Positions 1 to 11,255 are shown, counted from the stretch's first letter. The stretch: DNA of 64,000 bases from Spodoptera frugiperda (GCF_023101765.2 NC_064214.1:6330001-6394000), one strand, 5' to 3'. The notes: generated by a model not told the origin, from the sequence alone. Program-made: numbers and translations.

Positions 1-214
1 TACCCACTAGAAGAGACAGTGGTCAAATCGAAACACTAACCTTCTTAGGTTAAAAAAAAAGGTGAAAAGTAGAACAACAAACTTCGAAATGCTGAAATGC
101 TTCGAAATGCTACAGCCTGAGCCTAGTGAGGTTGTCACTATGTAAACTGGAAAATGTATACATTGCGCTGGTAATAAAGAATAATTTTTATAAATTTTCT
201 TTCTCGATACATAC

Positions 215-407
215 TCGTATTCATGCCGCTCAAAATCTGCATAGTCACGAATGTTGTACAGAATCCTTCCCAGCTTGTCAGACGTAAGGGTGTTGATGTA
301 CTCATCTATCTTGCGAAAGACGTGTGTTAATATCATCGCGCCTCTCCCGGCTAGAAGCCCCGCCAGTGTAACCTCCCGGTAATTGATCCTTCGTATGTGA
401 TATTTAT
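215..407 (-). CDS. Candidate internal coding exon of an unrecognised gene
   Basis: Reading leftwards on the minus strand, an open frame runs from just after a stop at about 409-411 through a Met at 334-336 and into AT-rich sequence. The translated core includes LAGLLAGRGAMILTHVFRK followed by a charged, tyrosine-rich stretch ending in RHEY. About 58% of third codon positions are G or C, well above the AT-rich surroundings, which is what a real exon shows. At 214 leftwards there is a good donor (GTATGT), after which the sequence becomes AT-rich. A weak acceptor (ttgag) ends at 408; the true 5' edge may lie a few codons inside. No transposon motif is seen. I do not recognise the family. It could be a host-gene exon continuing left of the window, a processed-pseudogene scrap, or chance. 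The downstream residues in this frame (1-214) look intronic. Confidence 0.4.
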
Positions 408-1203
408 CTCAAGGCCGCACACACATTACGATAACCGCAGTAAGTAGCAGAATATACTTTATTATTATATTATTTCCACTATTTTTCGCTCTATCGTGAA
501 TAAATATGACGTAAATCTATTCGGAAAATTCCGTCTTTATTTAACCGATTTTCAACCTTATTATACTGGCGTATTACTTTACATCATATTACGGATTTGT
601 TACTACGGATTACACCAATATACAGTGTGATTTCTAAGAAAGGTTTAGGTGTAAAATTTGTTATTGTTTTGACAACGCGAGTGAAGCCACGGGCGAATAG
701 CTATTGAAAATCGGTTTTGGGAAGTTTCGTAAGACCTGGATATAAAGAAAAACCTCAAAAATAAATCTTCATCCAATCTCGAAAAGCGAGCAAAACAACG
801 AACCCTTGGTAGGTATGATGTCACAAATATGAACTGTAACACGGTTTCACCTCGCTCCGAATTCTATATCGTATATATTCATATCAGTAGGTTCCCAATA
901 CATCATTATAAAGCGTGTTCCAGCGACACATCGATCGTGTTCGAAGCAGCCAGGATTTATGACGCGCCATAAAATTGTGGAGCCATGAGCTACGTGAACA
1001 CATACCTGATGATGGACTGGGTAACAGCTTATAGGTACTACATGTAGGTTATACTACCTATATCTATGTATATGTGTAGTAAATATAGTAGCGTGGAAAA
1101 TATACAGGATTTGTTTAATGAAAGTTCGTAGCGTCGAGTGCTTCTGCTCAGTACGTACCTAAATTGAGGTTAACGTTTATTTTGTGAATCGATTTCTTGT
1201 GTG
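408..1203. other. AT-rich gene-free stretch with a faint Helitron-like end
   Basis: No supported gene. Around 672-705 the phrase gtgaagccacgggcgaatag resembles the 3' end of lepidopteran Lep1-type Helitrons (which end in a gcgaagccgcgggc-like box), so a decayed element may occupy part of 480-710. A 65-residue minus-strand frame at 645-842 overlaps this remnant and is probably not a gene. The rest is unique-looking AT-rich DNA. Confidence 0.3.
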
Positions 1204-1447
1204 TAGCCGCACACACTCAATAATATTGTCAATAAATTACGTATTGTCAATAATATTGTGTGTGTGCGACCTGTATTGCGGTATTGTTCAATAATATTGT
1301 AGATTATCCAGAAATTCTGATTTTGTCACGTCAATATCGGGGGAGGCAGGGATATTGTCAATCATATTGACGTGTGCGGGCGCGCGGCAATATTTTAGTT
1401 GAGGAAAAGATTTCAAGGCAGGCGGACGTTCTTGTTATTTGTTCAAA

Positions 1448-1612
1448 ATGGAAGACGAAAATAGTATCCAATGCGAAAATAGTGTTGATACTGTTGATAA
1501 TAGTACCCTTACGGAAAAACACTATTTGTCAGTGTTTATTAAAACATGGGAAACTTATCCAGAATTATGGAATACATCCTGCAAAGCATATCGTGATCTG
1601 TATCACGATTAA
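1448..1612 (+). pseudogene. Truncated MADF-domain-like reading frame in the transposon
   Basis: The ATG at 1448 opens a 54-residue frame that starts with an acidic leader (MEDENS) and then shows FIKTWETYPELWNTSCKAYR, which matches the first helix and the conserved tryptophan/proline-leucine-tryptophan region of MADF (Myb/SANT-like DNA-binding) domains. The frame stops at 1610-1612, before the rest of the domain. Basic, lysine-rich sequence follows to about 1790 in broken frames, as expected for a decayed second half. MADF proteins bind DNA; in some DNA transposons such a protein accompanies the transposase. Its place between subterminal repeats supports a transposon origin rather than a host gene. 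As it stands it would encode only a partial domain. Confidence 0.5.
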
Positions 1613-1904
1613 TTAAAACACGTAAACACACAGAGAAGACGTAAAGAAAAAAATTAATTCCCTACGAACATTTCAATTTCATTCAAAGTTTGAGCCTGAA
1701 TAAATTTAAGAATATTATTAAAGAAAAACTGTACAGTAAAGCTTTTTATAAAATTAAAGACTACTTAGATGATAGTCAGGCTTGGGAATGAACTGCTATA
1801 ATGTCCACACAGGTCTTGTTGACATGTTAGTAACATATAGTTATATTTTTATACAATTTGACATTAACATAACTTGACATAGTTTTATATTTTTATATTT
1901 CCTT

Positions 1905-2385
1905 TTAAAATTGTTAGTTTGAGGACCGTGTGAGATTTCTGCTAGTCATTTTATTTTTAGTAAATTATGTTCTGACAGTTTGAGCATTTGTGTGGCCTAC
2001 CCAAATGTTCTTTTGGTTGATATTGTTCGTCGGATCATTCAGCAACAGCCGTCAGCTGAGCTAATTGTAATCTGACACATGCGTGCTGCCATCTGAACAG
2101 GTCCGCTCAAACTGCTGTGGTTCTTTCCTCAAAAGACCACTACAGAATAAACTTGGACGGTTCTCCGACATCTTTAATTGATTTTTGTCTGGACTTTAAA
2201 AGAGACTATGACCTCTGAGTTTGTTTCGGCATTTCTTCTCAGAGTAGTCCGATAGGAAATGCCGGCCTCATCTAGTTATTTAAGAGATTGACGTGTAAAA
2301 GTGTTATTTTATAACCTATTTGCAAAAATAAATATCATTTCATTTCATTTCATCATCATTTCATTTCATTTCATTTCAACAAAGT
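1905..2385 (+). mobile_element. Nested 3' tail of a non-LTR retrotransposon
   Basis: The segment ends in aacctatttgcaaaaataaa followed by a cattt pentamer run at about 2336-2378, the usual 3' tail of a lepidopteran LINE family. A second, independent fragment of the same tail lies at 10063-10150 and shares gcctcatctagttattt and the aacctatttgcaaaaata phrase. No reverse-transcriptase frame is retained. It lies wholly inside the 1206-2658 transposon, so it was probably inserted into that element or carried by its ancestor. The upstream edge is uncertain. Confidence 0.6.
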
Positions 2386-2660
2386 TTACGTCCCGTCTGC
2401 CTGGACGTATTATGAATTGCTGTTTGATGTTGTTTGATTGCCTTTTTTTAGTTAGTAAAATTTATGCAATACTCAATGCAACGACTTTTTTCTTTCTTTC
2501 CATTATGTTCAACGTGCGCACATGAATCTAGCTGCGGATCGACTGAGTCAGATTGTACCATGAAAAATTGACAATAATATTGTGTAGTGTGCGGGGATCA
2601 TTTTATTGATGAAGATATTGACAATCTTGCATTGACAATATTATTGAGTGTGTGCGGCTA

Positions 2661-4484
2661 GCCTAAAAAGATTTAAGTATTTGTTGTATACAAGCTGAAA
2701 ATGTAAAGGTATTGAAAATATTCTAAAACTAGAAACAAGGAGCCTTGTACGTGTATAGTCCCCAAACGGAGTTGTTCTTTGTCAGTGCTACTACATAGAT
2801 TCAAATGATAGGTAACAAAATATGATCATCAAACATAAACATGAAGTAATTTATTTACAACCCAGTACATCAATAAAGAAAGCTTACCGTCATAAAATAC
2901 GCGACCCACAATTTAACTGAAATATTTTCAGTAGAGCTCCGCATATATCATATAATTGTAAGTGTCCCGAATTCTCCTGTAACACTAATTTTCACGGTGC
3001 TAGTGGAAATTTCAGCATAGTTGTGTAACAACACAAGTTGGGCGACATTCTGTGGATGCTGTGCTGAAAGTTGTGCATAATCTGGTGGTGTTAATGCACT
3101 CTCTGATTATCTGGGAGATGTAATCTGTGCTGTCTTTCCTGTGTTGCTCTCTACTCAAATTAATATACTGCAATGTATCTTATGAATTGTGAGTACATAT
3201 TAGTTTGGCGTATTGCTTGAGTGCTTAACTCGGAAAATTCGGTAATCGGTTTTGAATTGGTTACACATAGTTTAGTGAATATGTTTTATGTTTTTGAATG
3301 TTTACAGTTACACACGAAGCTGCAATTGTGACTAATGAATGGTAGGTAATATTCACGTAATACATATGTGCTTAACCACCGCGGCACAAAAGACTGATCT
3401 CATTTCCCATGAACATCAACAAAGTTTGTCCAACACTCATACACTGTGAAATGCAAACTGCACTGTGAAACTCCAAGTGTCATAAAACATTGACCTATAA
3501 AAACTATCTCACTAAAATACTAATTTCAAACCACACTGACACCGACAGACAAAAGATTCCAAAGAACGAAATGCCAAAGGTTCTAAATGAAAATATTCTT
3601 CAAGACAAGCATCAGCTTATTTGCTAAAAACCTCAGTAGCAAACAATGGTAAGAATAAGAAGTTGGCAGGTTTATCTAGGTTTGACCTGCAGCCGCAAAT
3701 AAAAAGCTACGTCGCTTCGGTGAGGCACATTTTAATCACTTGCCTCTCGCTTCTATTGACGGCTCAATTTTGGCGTATTCGAACGAGTCTCTTAGGTAGC
3801 GGGCTGAGGGATAAGCGCTAGCGTTTTAGATAGCGGAATTGTAACAAATAGTTGTATGAATGAAGGTGTAGGCAAAACTAAGTGAACGACTGTTTTCTGC
3901 AATTTCTAGTGGTTGCAAAAATAACACTTCTATGTTTAAGTCCGTGTTGGAAGTTGGAAGCTTTAGAACTGTTTCTTGGCTTAGATGAATTTTCTAAAGT
4001 TGGTACTAGTCCTCTATAATGGCCGAAGTACGCAGTTAATAAAAATAAAGCCCTGTTTATTGAGACGATTTCTAGTGAAAAGCAAACATTACAATAAACG
4101 AGGTGATTTCATTATTATTTAACATTTGCTTATTGCCTTTCGGATTGATTTTGGATTCCCACTCTGTTATTCAACTTATTTGTACACTCTTAAAATATGA
4201 AACAATGAATATTAACATTGCTATAGTCAGTAAATATTGGTTTCGGTTAATTGAACAAAAGTGTTGTGTTGTATAATAAATAATTATTAAAATCTGCGAT
4301 ATAATCACAGTTAAAATGTTGTCAATTTACATTTCCAAATGTAATTGTCAACGTTTATTTATTGGCTTTGTTGTGCTTTGCGGGGTTTTAGCACGAGTGG
4401 GTGGCATGGAACAAACAGTAGTTTAATGAAGATTAAATCAGTACAATATAATATTGTTACGGTTTATTACATTTTGTAAGTTCT
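2661..4484. other. Unique AT-rich stretch, no gene seen
   Basis: No coding region, RNA gene or clear repeat is visible. Short frames on both strands are at chance length. A somewhat GC-richer patch lies near 3660-3800 without recognisable motifs. Confidence 0.5.
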
Positions 4485-4605
4485 GTACCCTTAGTATGAG
4501 TTCGGCGCTCTGAATGGCCGGCTCGAATAAACCAACCAATCAGAGCGCCAAACGCGCTCTCGTTTTGATTACTTTAAATGTAAAGCAAACTTGTACTAAG
4601 GGCAC
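4485..4605. repeat. Foldback MITE-like element, copy 1
   Basis: The segment starts gtacccttagtat and ends gtactaagggcac, giving short terminal inverted repeats, and the centre holds aataaaccaaccaatcagag. Copies at 6330-6463 and 23214-23349 share ends and centre, and in copy 3 the centre is inverted relative to the ends. At about 121 bp with no frame it fits a miniature inverted-repeat element. The target duplication is not clear. Confidence 0.65.
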
Positions 4606-6329
4606 TGGATATAATTTTCTTTCCTTTAGTGTTCATGTCTGTAGCCACCCATAGCAACATTATCTAACTACACGTTTTATCTTGCGAATATTAAAAATAA
4701 TCTTTTACCTTATTCAGGTATTTTTACATATTGTTGAGCATTTTCCAAAAACATGTGATTATCTCGTTCAGCGACTGGATTGATTGGCTCACAACAGCAA
4801 ATTAAATAACATCAGACGTTCTAAGTTCTCGGAATAGCTTCACACAGCTGAGTAATTGTGTCACGGTGTAACTAGCTGTAACATGTTCGCGAACGCGCCA
4901 CGGTAACGAAACTCTTTAGTCTTACACTTAGGACGTAGTAATTACATTATTTATTGGTATTGTGCTTTTCTAGAGAGTCGTTAGAATATACCTGTGTATA
5001 CATAATTATTAGATTTAGAAGAGAGACAACAATTCCTATATTTAACTATACTGATGTAGTATATGAGAGAACTATCCTAGTACGCTATCTACATGACCGC
5101 TACCTTAGAGTATCAGCCCAGGGTGTGCGCACGCAAATCTCGATCGCGATTTCGACATTACATAATAGCGCTGCGCGTCCCATTCCCGCCCCAGCCGGCA
5201 CTGAGCGCCGAGACTCTCATCTTACGCCGCCAGCTGCACAGTCCGTAGATTACTTTGCAATTGAAAACAAATAATAATAAATACGGTACTGCGAGCACGC
5301 CCCGGGAAATTGGAAAAAGGGAGAAAAACACCAAGTATTCGGTCCTAGCCGACTCCGCGCCGCTGAGATATTGAGGCAGAACCAGCCAGATGCTCAAATA
5401 TGAGTGCTATGCCTTCAAAATATAGACGCTTCCAGACGGTTTTATTACTGGAGCCCTTCTGGTGATGGATCTGCGGTTTCTAGCGAAAATGTTGCGGCGC
5501 ACATTACTTTTAGGTTGACCTCACAAAACAGATAAGATCGAGGGGCACTGACATTGCACAGAGTACAGTCGCTCGGGTCCGATACTGATTTGACATTAAC
5601 AGAACATCTATTTCGTAGCGGTACACTCCCGACCAATTAATGGATGTATTTGGAACGCTGTAAATGTGGTTTTCATAGCCCAAGTATCAAGGACCAGTGA
5701 GGGTTATCTTCTCAGTGTGGTTACATTCGTCTCATTCATCGATGCAATTTTGTAAATGGCGAACTTGATAAGTATCGTAGCAAATCACTAGTAAATGTTG
5801 ATAGACAAACTGTACCACAACACTTTACTGTAAACATTTGTATAATGAAAGAAAAATGTTATAATTAAAGAAAAACTCTTTATCTTATAACTGAGGTAAA
5901 AGTCAAGAACGAGTATTTCAAAGAAACAGTTTGTTCAACACCTGTAAATTTGTTAAATCCTTGGAGAATATTAATAGTATGATAACATTGTACGTACATG
6001 TAGTGGTACATGTTTTTATGTCTGTCGTTACAAGTCCCCAGCACACTGTAGGTTATGTCCTAGTGCTCCTACGGGTCGTATTTGGCGTAACTTGTGCAAA
6101 AGAAGTCGTTTCTCTCCAAACAGATACAATCTTTCAAGCTTCAACTTTATATTACGCGTTTCATTTTATTCTTATCGCACTTCTAATAAGTTCTCTTAAT
6201 GTTTTACTGTGAACACAAATATATTGAAGTACGCAATCACAATTATGGAGGTTAACTTTTGAAAATTAAACGTAAATTAAATAACTTTACACGTTCACGA
6301 GTTTTCGTTTGCTGTAGTTTGTAATGCCT
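4606..6329. other. Gene-free stretch with GC-richer islands
   Basis: No supported gene. Islands at about 5095-5240 and 5430-5640 are richer in G, C and CpG than the flanks and could be regulatory or conserved noncoding DNA; the overlapping open frames (106 residues plus, 79 and 63 residues minus) have no recognisable domain. The rest is AT-rich. Confidence 0.4.
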
Positions 6330-6463
6330 TCTACAGTAAATTTATGTTTAAAGTAAACGAAACGAGAGGCGTTCTGGGCTCTGATTGGTCGGCTCGAATA
6401 AACCAACCAATCAAAGCGCCGAACGCGCTCTTATTTCGATTCTCGAACTCATACTAAGGGTAC
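6330..6463. repeat. Foldback MITE-like element, copy 2
   Basis: It shares the aaccaaccaatcaaagcgcc centre with copy 1 and ends catactaagggtac at 6463. The left terminal repeat is decayed (the expected gtacccttagta is not intact near 6330). The orientation of the inner region relative to the ends is as in copy 1. Confidence 0.55.
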
Positions 6464-6717
6464 AGAAGTCCCTAATGTTACGAAAAGGACGAATGTACGT
6501 TAATGCTTCGTACGTATGAGTGCACACACTGACAATTTATCAGCATCGTACGAGTCACGTCTGACGTGTAATAGAGAACAAATAGCGTACCTTTATAAAT
6601 GGCGTACAGATACAGTGCAAACAAAATGTAATCCTAGATTGGCCGCACATACATACATCAAAGAGAACAGCCGCGACGAAGGATGAATAACTAAGCGAGC
6701 TTGTAAACACCGATCTA
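6464..6717. other. Short spacer, nothing recognised
   Basis: Mixed AT-rich sequence between two repeats, with no frame or repeat that I can name. Confidence 0.5.
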
Positions 6718-7022
6718 TATCCATACTAATATTATAAATGCGAATGTAACTCTGTCTGTCTGTTACTCAATCATGCCTAAACTACTGAACCAATTTGCAT
6801 GACATTAGGTATAGACATATTTTAATACAATTTACATGAAAATTATAGATAATTTCAGGTGTGCCGATCGCTTTTACGCCTAAACTACTGAAGCGATTTA
6901 AATGAAATACTTAGTATGGTGTCATCCCAGCTTGGCACAATTCAAAAGTACAGTTCAGGTATTTTTTCATACTACTATCCAATAAAATTACCTAATGCGG
7001 ACGAAGTCGCGGGTAAAAACTA
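6718..7022 (+). mobile_element. Lep1/Helitron-like non-autonomous element
   Basis: It opens with ccatactaatattataaatg, then a tctgtctgtctgtt run and a 'cctaaactactgaaccaatt' phrase repeated in variant form near 6878. It closes with acgaagtcgcgggtaaaaac. This layout (tactaatattataaa start, ctgtctg run, accgatt-like phrase, gcgaagcc-like end) matches the non-autonomous Helitron family common in moths. There is no inverted terminal repeat and no frame. The 3' CTAG-type end is decayed. Confidence 0.6.
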
Positions 7023-7381
7023 TATCTAATAAATTGTAATCCGTCGAGATCTATCAATTAGTTAGTTAAAACAAAGTTGAAATACACGTGCCTGTTACAA
7101 ATCAATCGATTAGTTACACAACTTTTAATGGTAACCATGAGTACCCTTCCGTAGTGGAAAGTTTGCTTCTACAGATGTTGTTCGAAGTTTCATGTACGAC
7201 TGTCAACCAGTAAATGGAGAAGCTTTCCATTTTAGTATCTTTACATCATCAGATTGATTATCAACAGTGGACGTCCTCCGGATCTCTGATGAAGTAAAGA
7301 ACTCCTTAGTTCGCCACGCTGAACGGAAATCTGCTAGTTGCATCTAACTGCTATCTAGTATGACTATTAATAGGACTATCC
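7023..7381. other. Spacer, no gene seen
   Basis: AT-rich sequence without a supported frame or repeat. Confidence 0.5.
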
Positions 7382-7660
7382 TTTTTTTTTAGGCAGGAAA
7401 TATCATTTAATGAATTCTCCCGCCTTGAGCGAGGTGAGAGGGAGTGTCAAACTCTGACATTATGACTAAAAACCACCCCTTTCTTCCACCTGCTCTTCGA
7501 GCCGAAACCCCGGTAACCCACCAAGCAGATCCGGGCCGGATCAGCTCTACCGGGTCCCTATCTGTGGAGGTCGCACGATTCTATGAGACGCACGCGGACG
7601 CCCTGCGACGCCCCGTACGCATGACTCAGGTTTTGGTGGAGCGGCTACCCTTGCTCGCTT
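7382..7660 (-). mobile_element. Noctuid-type short retroposon, long copy (family C)
   Basis: The tail is the T run at 7382-7390 (A-rich on the minus strand). Reading leftwards, the core gagggagtgtcaaactctga, the ccaccc phrase and the ccccggtaaccc box are the reverse complement of the family seen at 12870, 45840, 47431, 49481 and 57349. This copy continues further upstream than most, through a 'cctccacagataggga' phrase (minus strand) and a GC-rich head to about 7660. That suggests the short copies are truncated versions of a longer element. The 90-residue plus-strand frame at 7444-7716 is a by-product of the repeat. Confidence 0.65.
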
Positions 7661-10062
7661 GCATAATAAAAACATCATCAAAATTAATGAAACAGTGCAA
7701 TCTCCATAAAAGGTAGCGATACTCCAGCTACATACTTCTAGTCTGACAGGCGTCTATAAAACTGTGACGAAAATAAACTTTTATTTAGCCACGGAACCCT
7801 GATCCCCGAAATAAAGTGTACATTGGTCGATGTAGCGAAAGGCTGGCATGTCCAGCCAATGACGTCATTGAATCTAAGTCAATAGCGAAGCATAACGATT
7901 GTGTGTTCGTAACATTTCATAACAGCACAGATCTACAGCTGGAATATTTTACTGGAAGCGCGCTTTTGAATTATGACCATACTTTTTCTAACCATTAAAT
8001 CATTTTCACAAGTGAAAGGATTTTTTGTTAGAATGGTCTTTTGGGTTTTGAAACTGTAAAACTATTTAATTCAGTTAAACTTTAGATTTTTCTTTTTGAT
8101 AGTAATTATTTTTACGTCGAAATGACATTTAATTATGTTTAATACATTGATAGGTAAGTTAATTAAGGGTTTGATTGTTTTAGTGAGGATAAATTACGCC
8201 GAGACTTAAGACCACGAAAGATCAGTTGAACGCACTTTAGTATAGCATCTTTTGTGAGTCAGGTATATTATTCAGCACTATTTCATTATCATAGCTGTTA
8301 TAGAAGCCTGAGAACTTTCAATGTAGTAGCACTTCCATTGTGTGTACGTCGGTGTGTGGTCGAAGCGATTCGCATCACGTGCCGCGCCGCTGACGGATTG
8401 GTCGGCGGCGGCCGCAGCATACAGATGGTAGACAGCGGATAGTTTTCATAAAGATAACCCAGGATTATGAGGAATGTGGCCGCCCGTCACGATCCCACCT
8501 TTATGCGTTATTTATTTCGGGGTTAGCGGATTACGTGTGTTCGGACGTTTTGCTGACTTAGCCAGGTTTGTTGTGCTGCTAATACTTTCAGGTACACGTT
8601 TGACATAACAATCGTTTCTTCGCATGAATTGTTTATATCTTGAATCGCTGACTTTACTTAGAAATATGGAAAACTATCAAACAGTAAAATCGGGTTTACA
8701 CATAGCAGAAATGACCTAACTAGCATGCAAAACTAATTAAACCGAAATGAGATTAGCGTCAACAGCAGAAACTAACATACTCTCACAGTTAACCAGTCAA
8801 ATTTGTGTTAAATCAAGTTCACTGTACACGATCCTCGCAACTCAAATGTTAGCCAAACATATTCATCAGAAGTTGGCAAATAAAGTAACCGATAGCTCAT
8901 TGCTATGTACCGGCGGGCTCGGCTAACCGTACGTTAGACTAATTGGCCGTATACATTATTTTCTTCCTCGCATCACTGGGGGCTGCTCGGCATTCCGCCG
9001 GTGTACTTCTCATATAGTTGTGATATGGAACGTTTTGAGGTAATACTATTACGGTGGAGATCTACCTAGATATATGTATGTATGTATGTATGGGGAAAGA
9101 GTTGCTCGGAGATTTTTAACGCACGTCTGCGTCTGTTCGGTATGTTCTGTACATTTGTTAATGTGGCATGTTATTGTTTGATTTTAATATTTGATTTGTA
9201 TGGAATAGTTAAGTTGAGCAATATTAAATGAATAATTTAGGCATGCTCTACGTCAATCCACAAACCCATCTAATGCCCGTTGACGTGGTAATGTCTCGAT
9301 ACACGTCAATAGCCGTCATCGGATTACGTGAAATCGTAAACTAAATGTAACATAGGTCTATGTGAAGTGCTGAGTGTACATTATGTAAGGTACATTATTA
9401 TGAAAGTCTTGAGCGAATAGTAGCGAGGTAGACGTAGGTCTATAAATACCGCTCCTTTTTACTTTCGTATAAAAGAAAGTTCGCTTACAATTTACATTTG
9501 GTTCTTGTAAAACTACATTGAAAGCAAGAACCCTCAATTTTTCTTCTTTCCTATTTCCCTTTACGCCCACCCTCGGAGTTGATAGCTATTGTTTTCTTGA
9601 CACACTTTCGTGGAACCGAGTTTGGTAATAAAAGGTGACCTTTAGCCCTCAACCACTAACAAATATTTCCGACACGGGGCATACAATACCCCAATTAAGT
9701 GTGAACTATAAACCGGGGTCTCATCAAGTGAGTCGTAGTGACCGTAATCACTTGTAGCGCGTGTACTGATGTACTGGCGCTGTGTGTGCTGGGTAATTGT
9801 GTTTGTCATAGTTAACAACGAGTCCTCGCCCCGGGCGTTCGGGATTGACGACTGGGAGTTTGGCGGGGGACGAGCGGTGAGCGGGAGCGGGCTGGTGCAG
9901 TAACGGTAGTTACTTGTAACTTGAAGAACATAAGAATATGAGAATAATTTAAGTATTTTAAAATTACGAAAAAATTAAAATAAAACCAAGAATACAAGGC
10001 CACTTTATTTTACCAGGATTGCTATAAACCACTCAAAATCTTATCTAATTTGGAGATACATT
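7661..10062. other. Mostly unique AT-rich DNA
   Basis: No supported gene. 8340-8430 is a GC-rich patch with gccgcgccgctgacgg-like sequence. A short gtat run sits at about 9070-9090. 9820-9900 is another GC-rich patch. None has a convincing frame, and the 70- and 63-residue minus frames lack any domain. Confidence 0.4.
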
Positions 10063-10150
10063 CCATGCCAGCCTCATCTAGTTATTTTAAAGATTGACGG
10101 GTAAAAGTTTTACCTTGTAACCTATTTGCAAAAATAATCATCATTTATTT
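10063..10150 (+). repeat. Solo non-LTR retrotransposon 3' tail
   Basis: It matches the tail at 2260-2340 (gccagcctcatctagttatt, gattgacgggtaaaag, aacctatttgcaaaaataat) and ends in a short tcat/attt run. It is only about 90 bp, a strongly 5'-truncated insertion. Confidence 0.6.
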
Positions 10151-10574
10151 ATAATTTTAGAAAACCTGGACATTTTTTAAAACTATTTTCATCTTCTTAA
10201 TTCATTATGGCATTGTAATGTGGCATTGATATTGATAAAAATTCTTATACACCTTAAAATCGCCAATCGCTCCTCCCTTACACCGAACTCCGATACTTCG
10301 GTATTATTAGCTTTATTCTAGGGAAATCCGCTTTGTTTCCCCGCGAGTAAATACTGAAATATATATGAGCGCGATGCTGGCCCGCCATAATTGGGCCGAG
10401 CCCGCCATGTTTGTCATATTAACGTTTTATACTATCAGCGGATAATTTGTTCCCGAGACCAACTATACGGCGCCATCATATTTGTATTCATATAAATTAG
10501 GAGCGTTTTGAATAGGATGCGAGGGGATTTTGCTGTGGTGGGTCATTTTATCGTTATACATAGATATCTAACTG
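10151..10574. other. Spacer, no gene seen
   Basis: AT-rich sequence with a slightly GC-richer stretch at about 10310-10470 and no supported frame. Confidence 0.4.
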
Positions 10575-10715
10575 TGTTTCCTGATGGGTATAACCTGGGT
10601 GTCTTCAAAGCCCGAGTGAATAGGTTGTTTATGGGCAGACGTGCTCCATCATAGGCCGCATCATCACTTACCATCAGGCGAGATAGCGGCCAAACGTCGA
10701 ACCATCAAATGTAAA
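10575..10715 (+). mobile_element. Non-LTR retrotransposon C-terminal scrap, plus strand
   Basis: The translation reads FPDGYNLGVFKARVNRLFMG and stops after a few more residues, followed by a short 3' region with ccatcaggcgagatagcggc and an A run at about 10713. The same C-terminus occurs on the opposite strand at 10770-11255. The two are arranged tail to tail with a perfect 53-bp inverted match (10575-10627 against 10797-10849). This copy is 5'-truncated to about the last 25 codons. Confidence 0.8.
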
Positions 10716-10769
10716 AAAAAATCTAAGTTGTACGTTGCAAGCTATTCCGCAACGTGTTTTTTTTTATTG

Positions 10770-11255
10770 TTAAATGGGCCGACGTTTACCCATAAGCAAC
10801 CTATTCACTCGGGCTTTGAAGACACCCAGGTTATACCCATCAGGAAACACAGACTCCGGCAAGGAGTTCCACTCCCTAGCAGTTCGCATAAGGAAGCTTG
10901 AAGCGAAGCGCTTCGTGCGTGTGGGTGGGATATCCACCATGAATCGGTGACGTCTCGCCGATTGTCTTGTGGTTCGATGATGGAAAGGACTAGGAGGAAT
11001 CAAGTTGTGCAATTCCCCCGCACACTCTCCGAAATGTATCCGGTAAAAAACGGAAAGGCTTGCGACCTTGCGCCTGTGTTCAAGACTTTGAAGCCGGGCC
11101 TCCACAAGCGCATCATCATTGATGAGCTTCTTGGCACGCCTTTCAATGTGTTCGAGCGCATCCAGCTGGTATTTAGCCGAGCCGTCCCAAAGGTGAGAAC
11201 AGTACTCCATACATGACCGAACCTGCGCTTGGTACAGGCTCAGCAGTTGTTTCGT
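10770..11255 (-). pseudogene. Non-LTR retrotransposon C-terminal ORF2 fragment
   Basis: On the minus strand the frame is open from about 11252 to the stop at 10770-10772. It contains LLSLYQAQVRSCMEYCSHLW, then LDALEHIERRAKKLI, RKVASLSVFYRIHFGEC, FASSFLMRTAREWNSLPESV and FPDGYNLGVFKARVNRLLMG. This is the region downstream of the reverse-transcriptase catalytic core in Jockey/CR1-related elements that are abundant in moths. The fingers-palm core with its YADD-type motif is absent, so this is a 5'-truncated insertion of about 160 codons and encodes no active enzyme. Homology breaks at an in-frame stop near 11255. The frame has no internal stop, which suggests a young copy. The exact clade is uncertain. 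Confidence 0.85.

Larger units (their letters stand above)
1206..2658 (+). mobile_element. DNA transposon, TA target duplication, MADF remnant inside
   Basis: The ends are perfect 28-bp inverted repeats beginning gccgcacacactcaataata: 1206-1233 on the left and 2631-2658 on the right. Each end is flanked by TA (1204-1205 and 2659-2660), which fits a TA target-site duplication. The core caataatattg recurs near the ends at 1218, 1248, 1289 and 2572, and inverted at 2636; such subterminal arrays are typical transposase-binding sites. The interior carries a short MADF-like frame and a nested retrotransposon tail. No transposase is visible, so the copy is non-autonomous. TA duplication suggests Tc1/mariner or ISL2EU-like mobilisation. 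MADF/Myb partners are known from PIF/Harbinger elements, but those usually duplicate three bases (TWA). The superfamily is therefore unsettled. The perfect ends imply fairly recent movement. Confidence 0.85.

Noticed and set aside
4954..5274. 106-residue plus frame
   Set aside because: No domain, ends in a GC-rich patch that opens frames on both strands; no splice or start support.
7444..7716. 90-residue plus frame
   Set aside because: It is the antisense translation of a family C retroposon.
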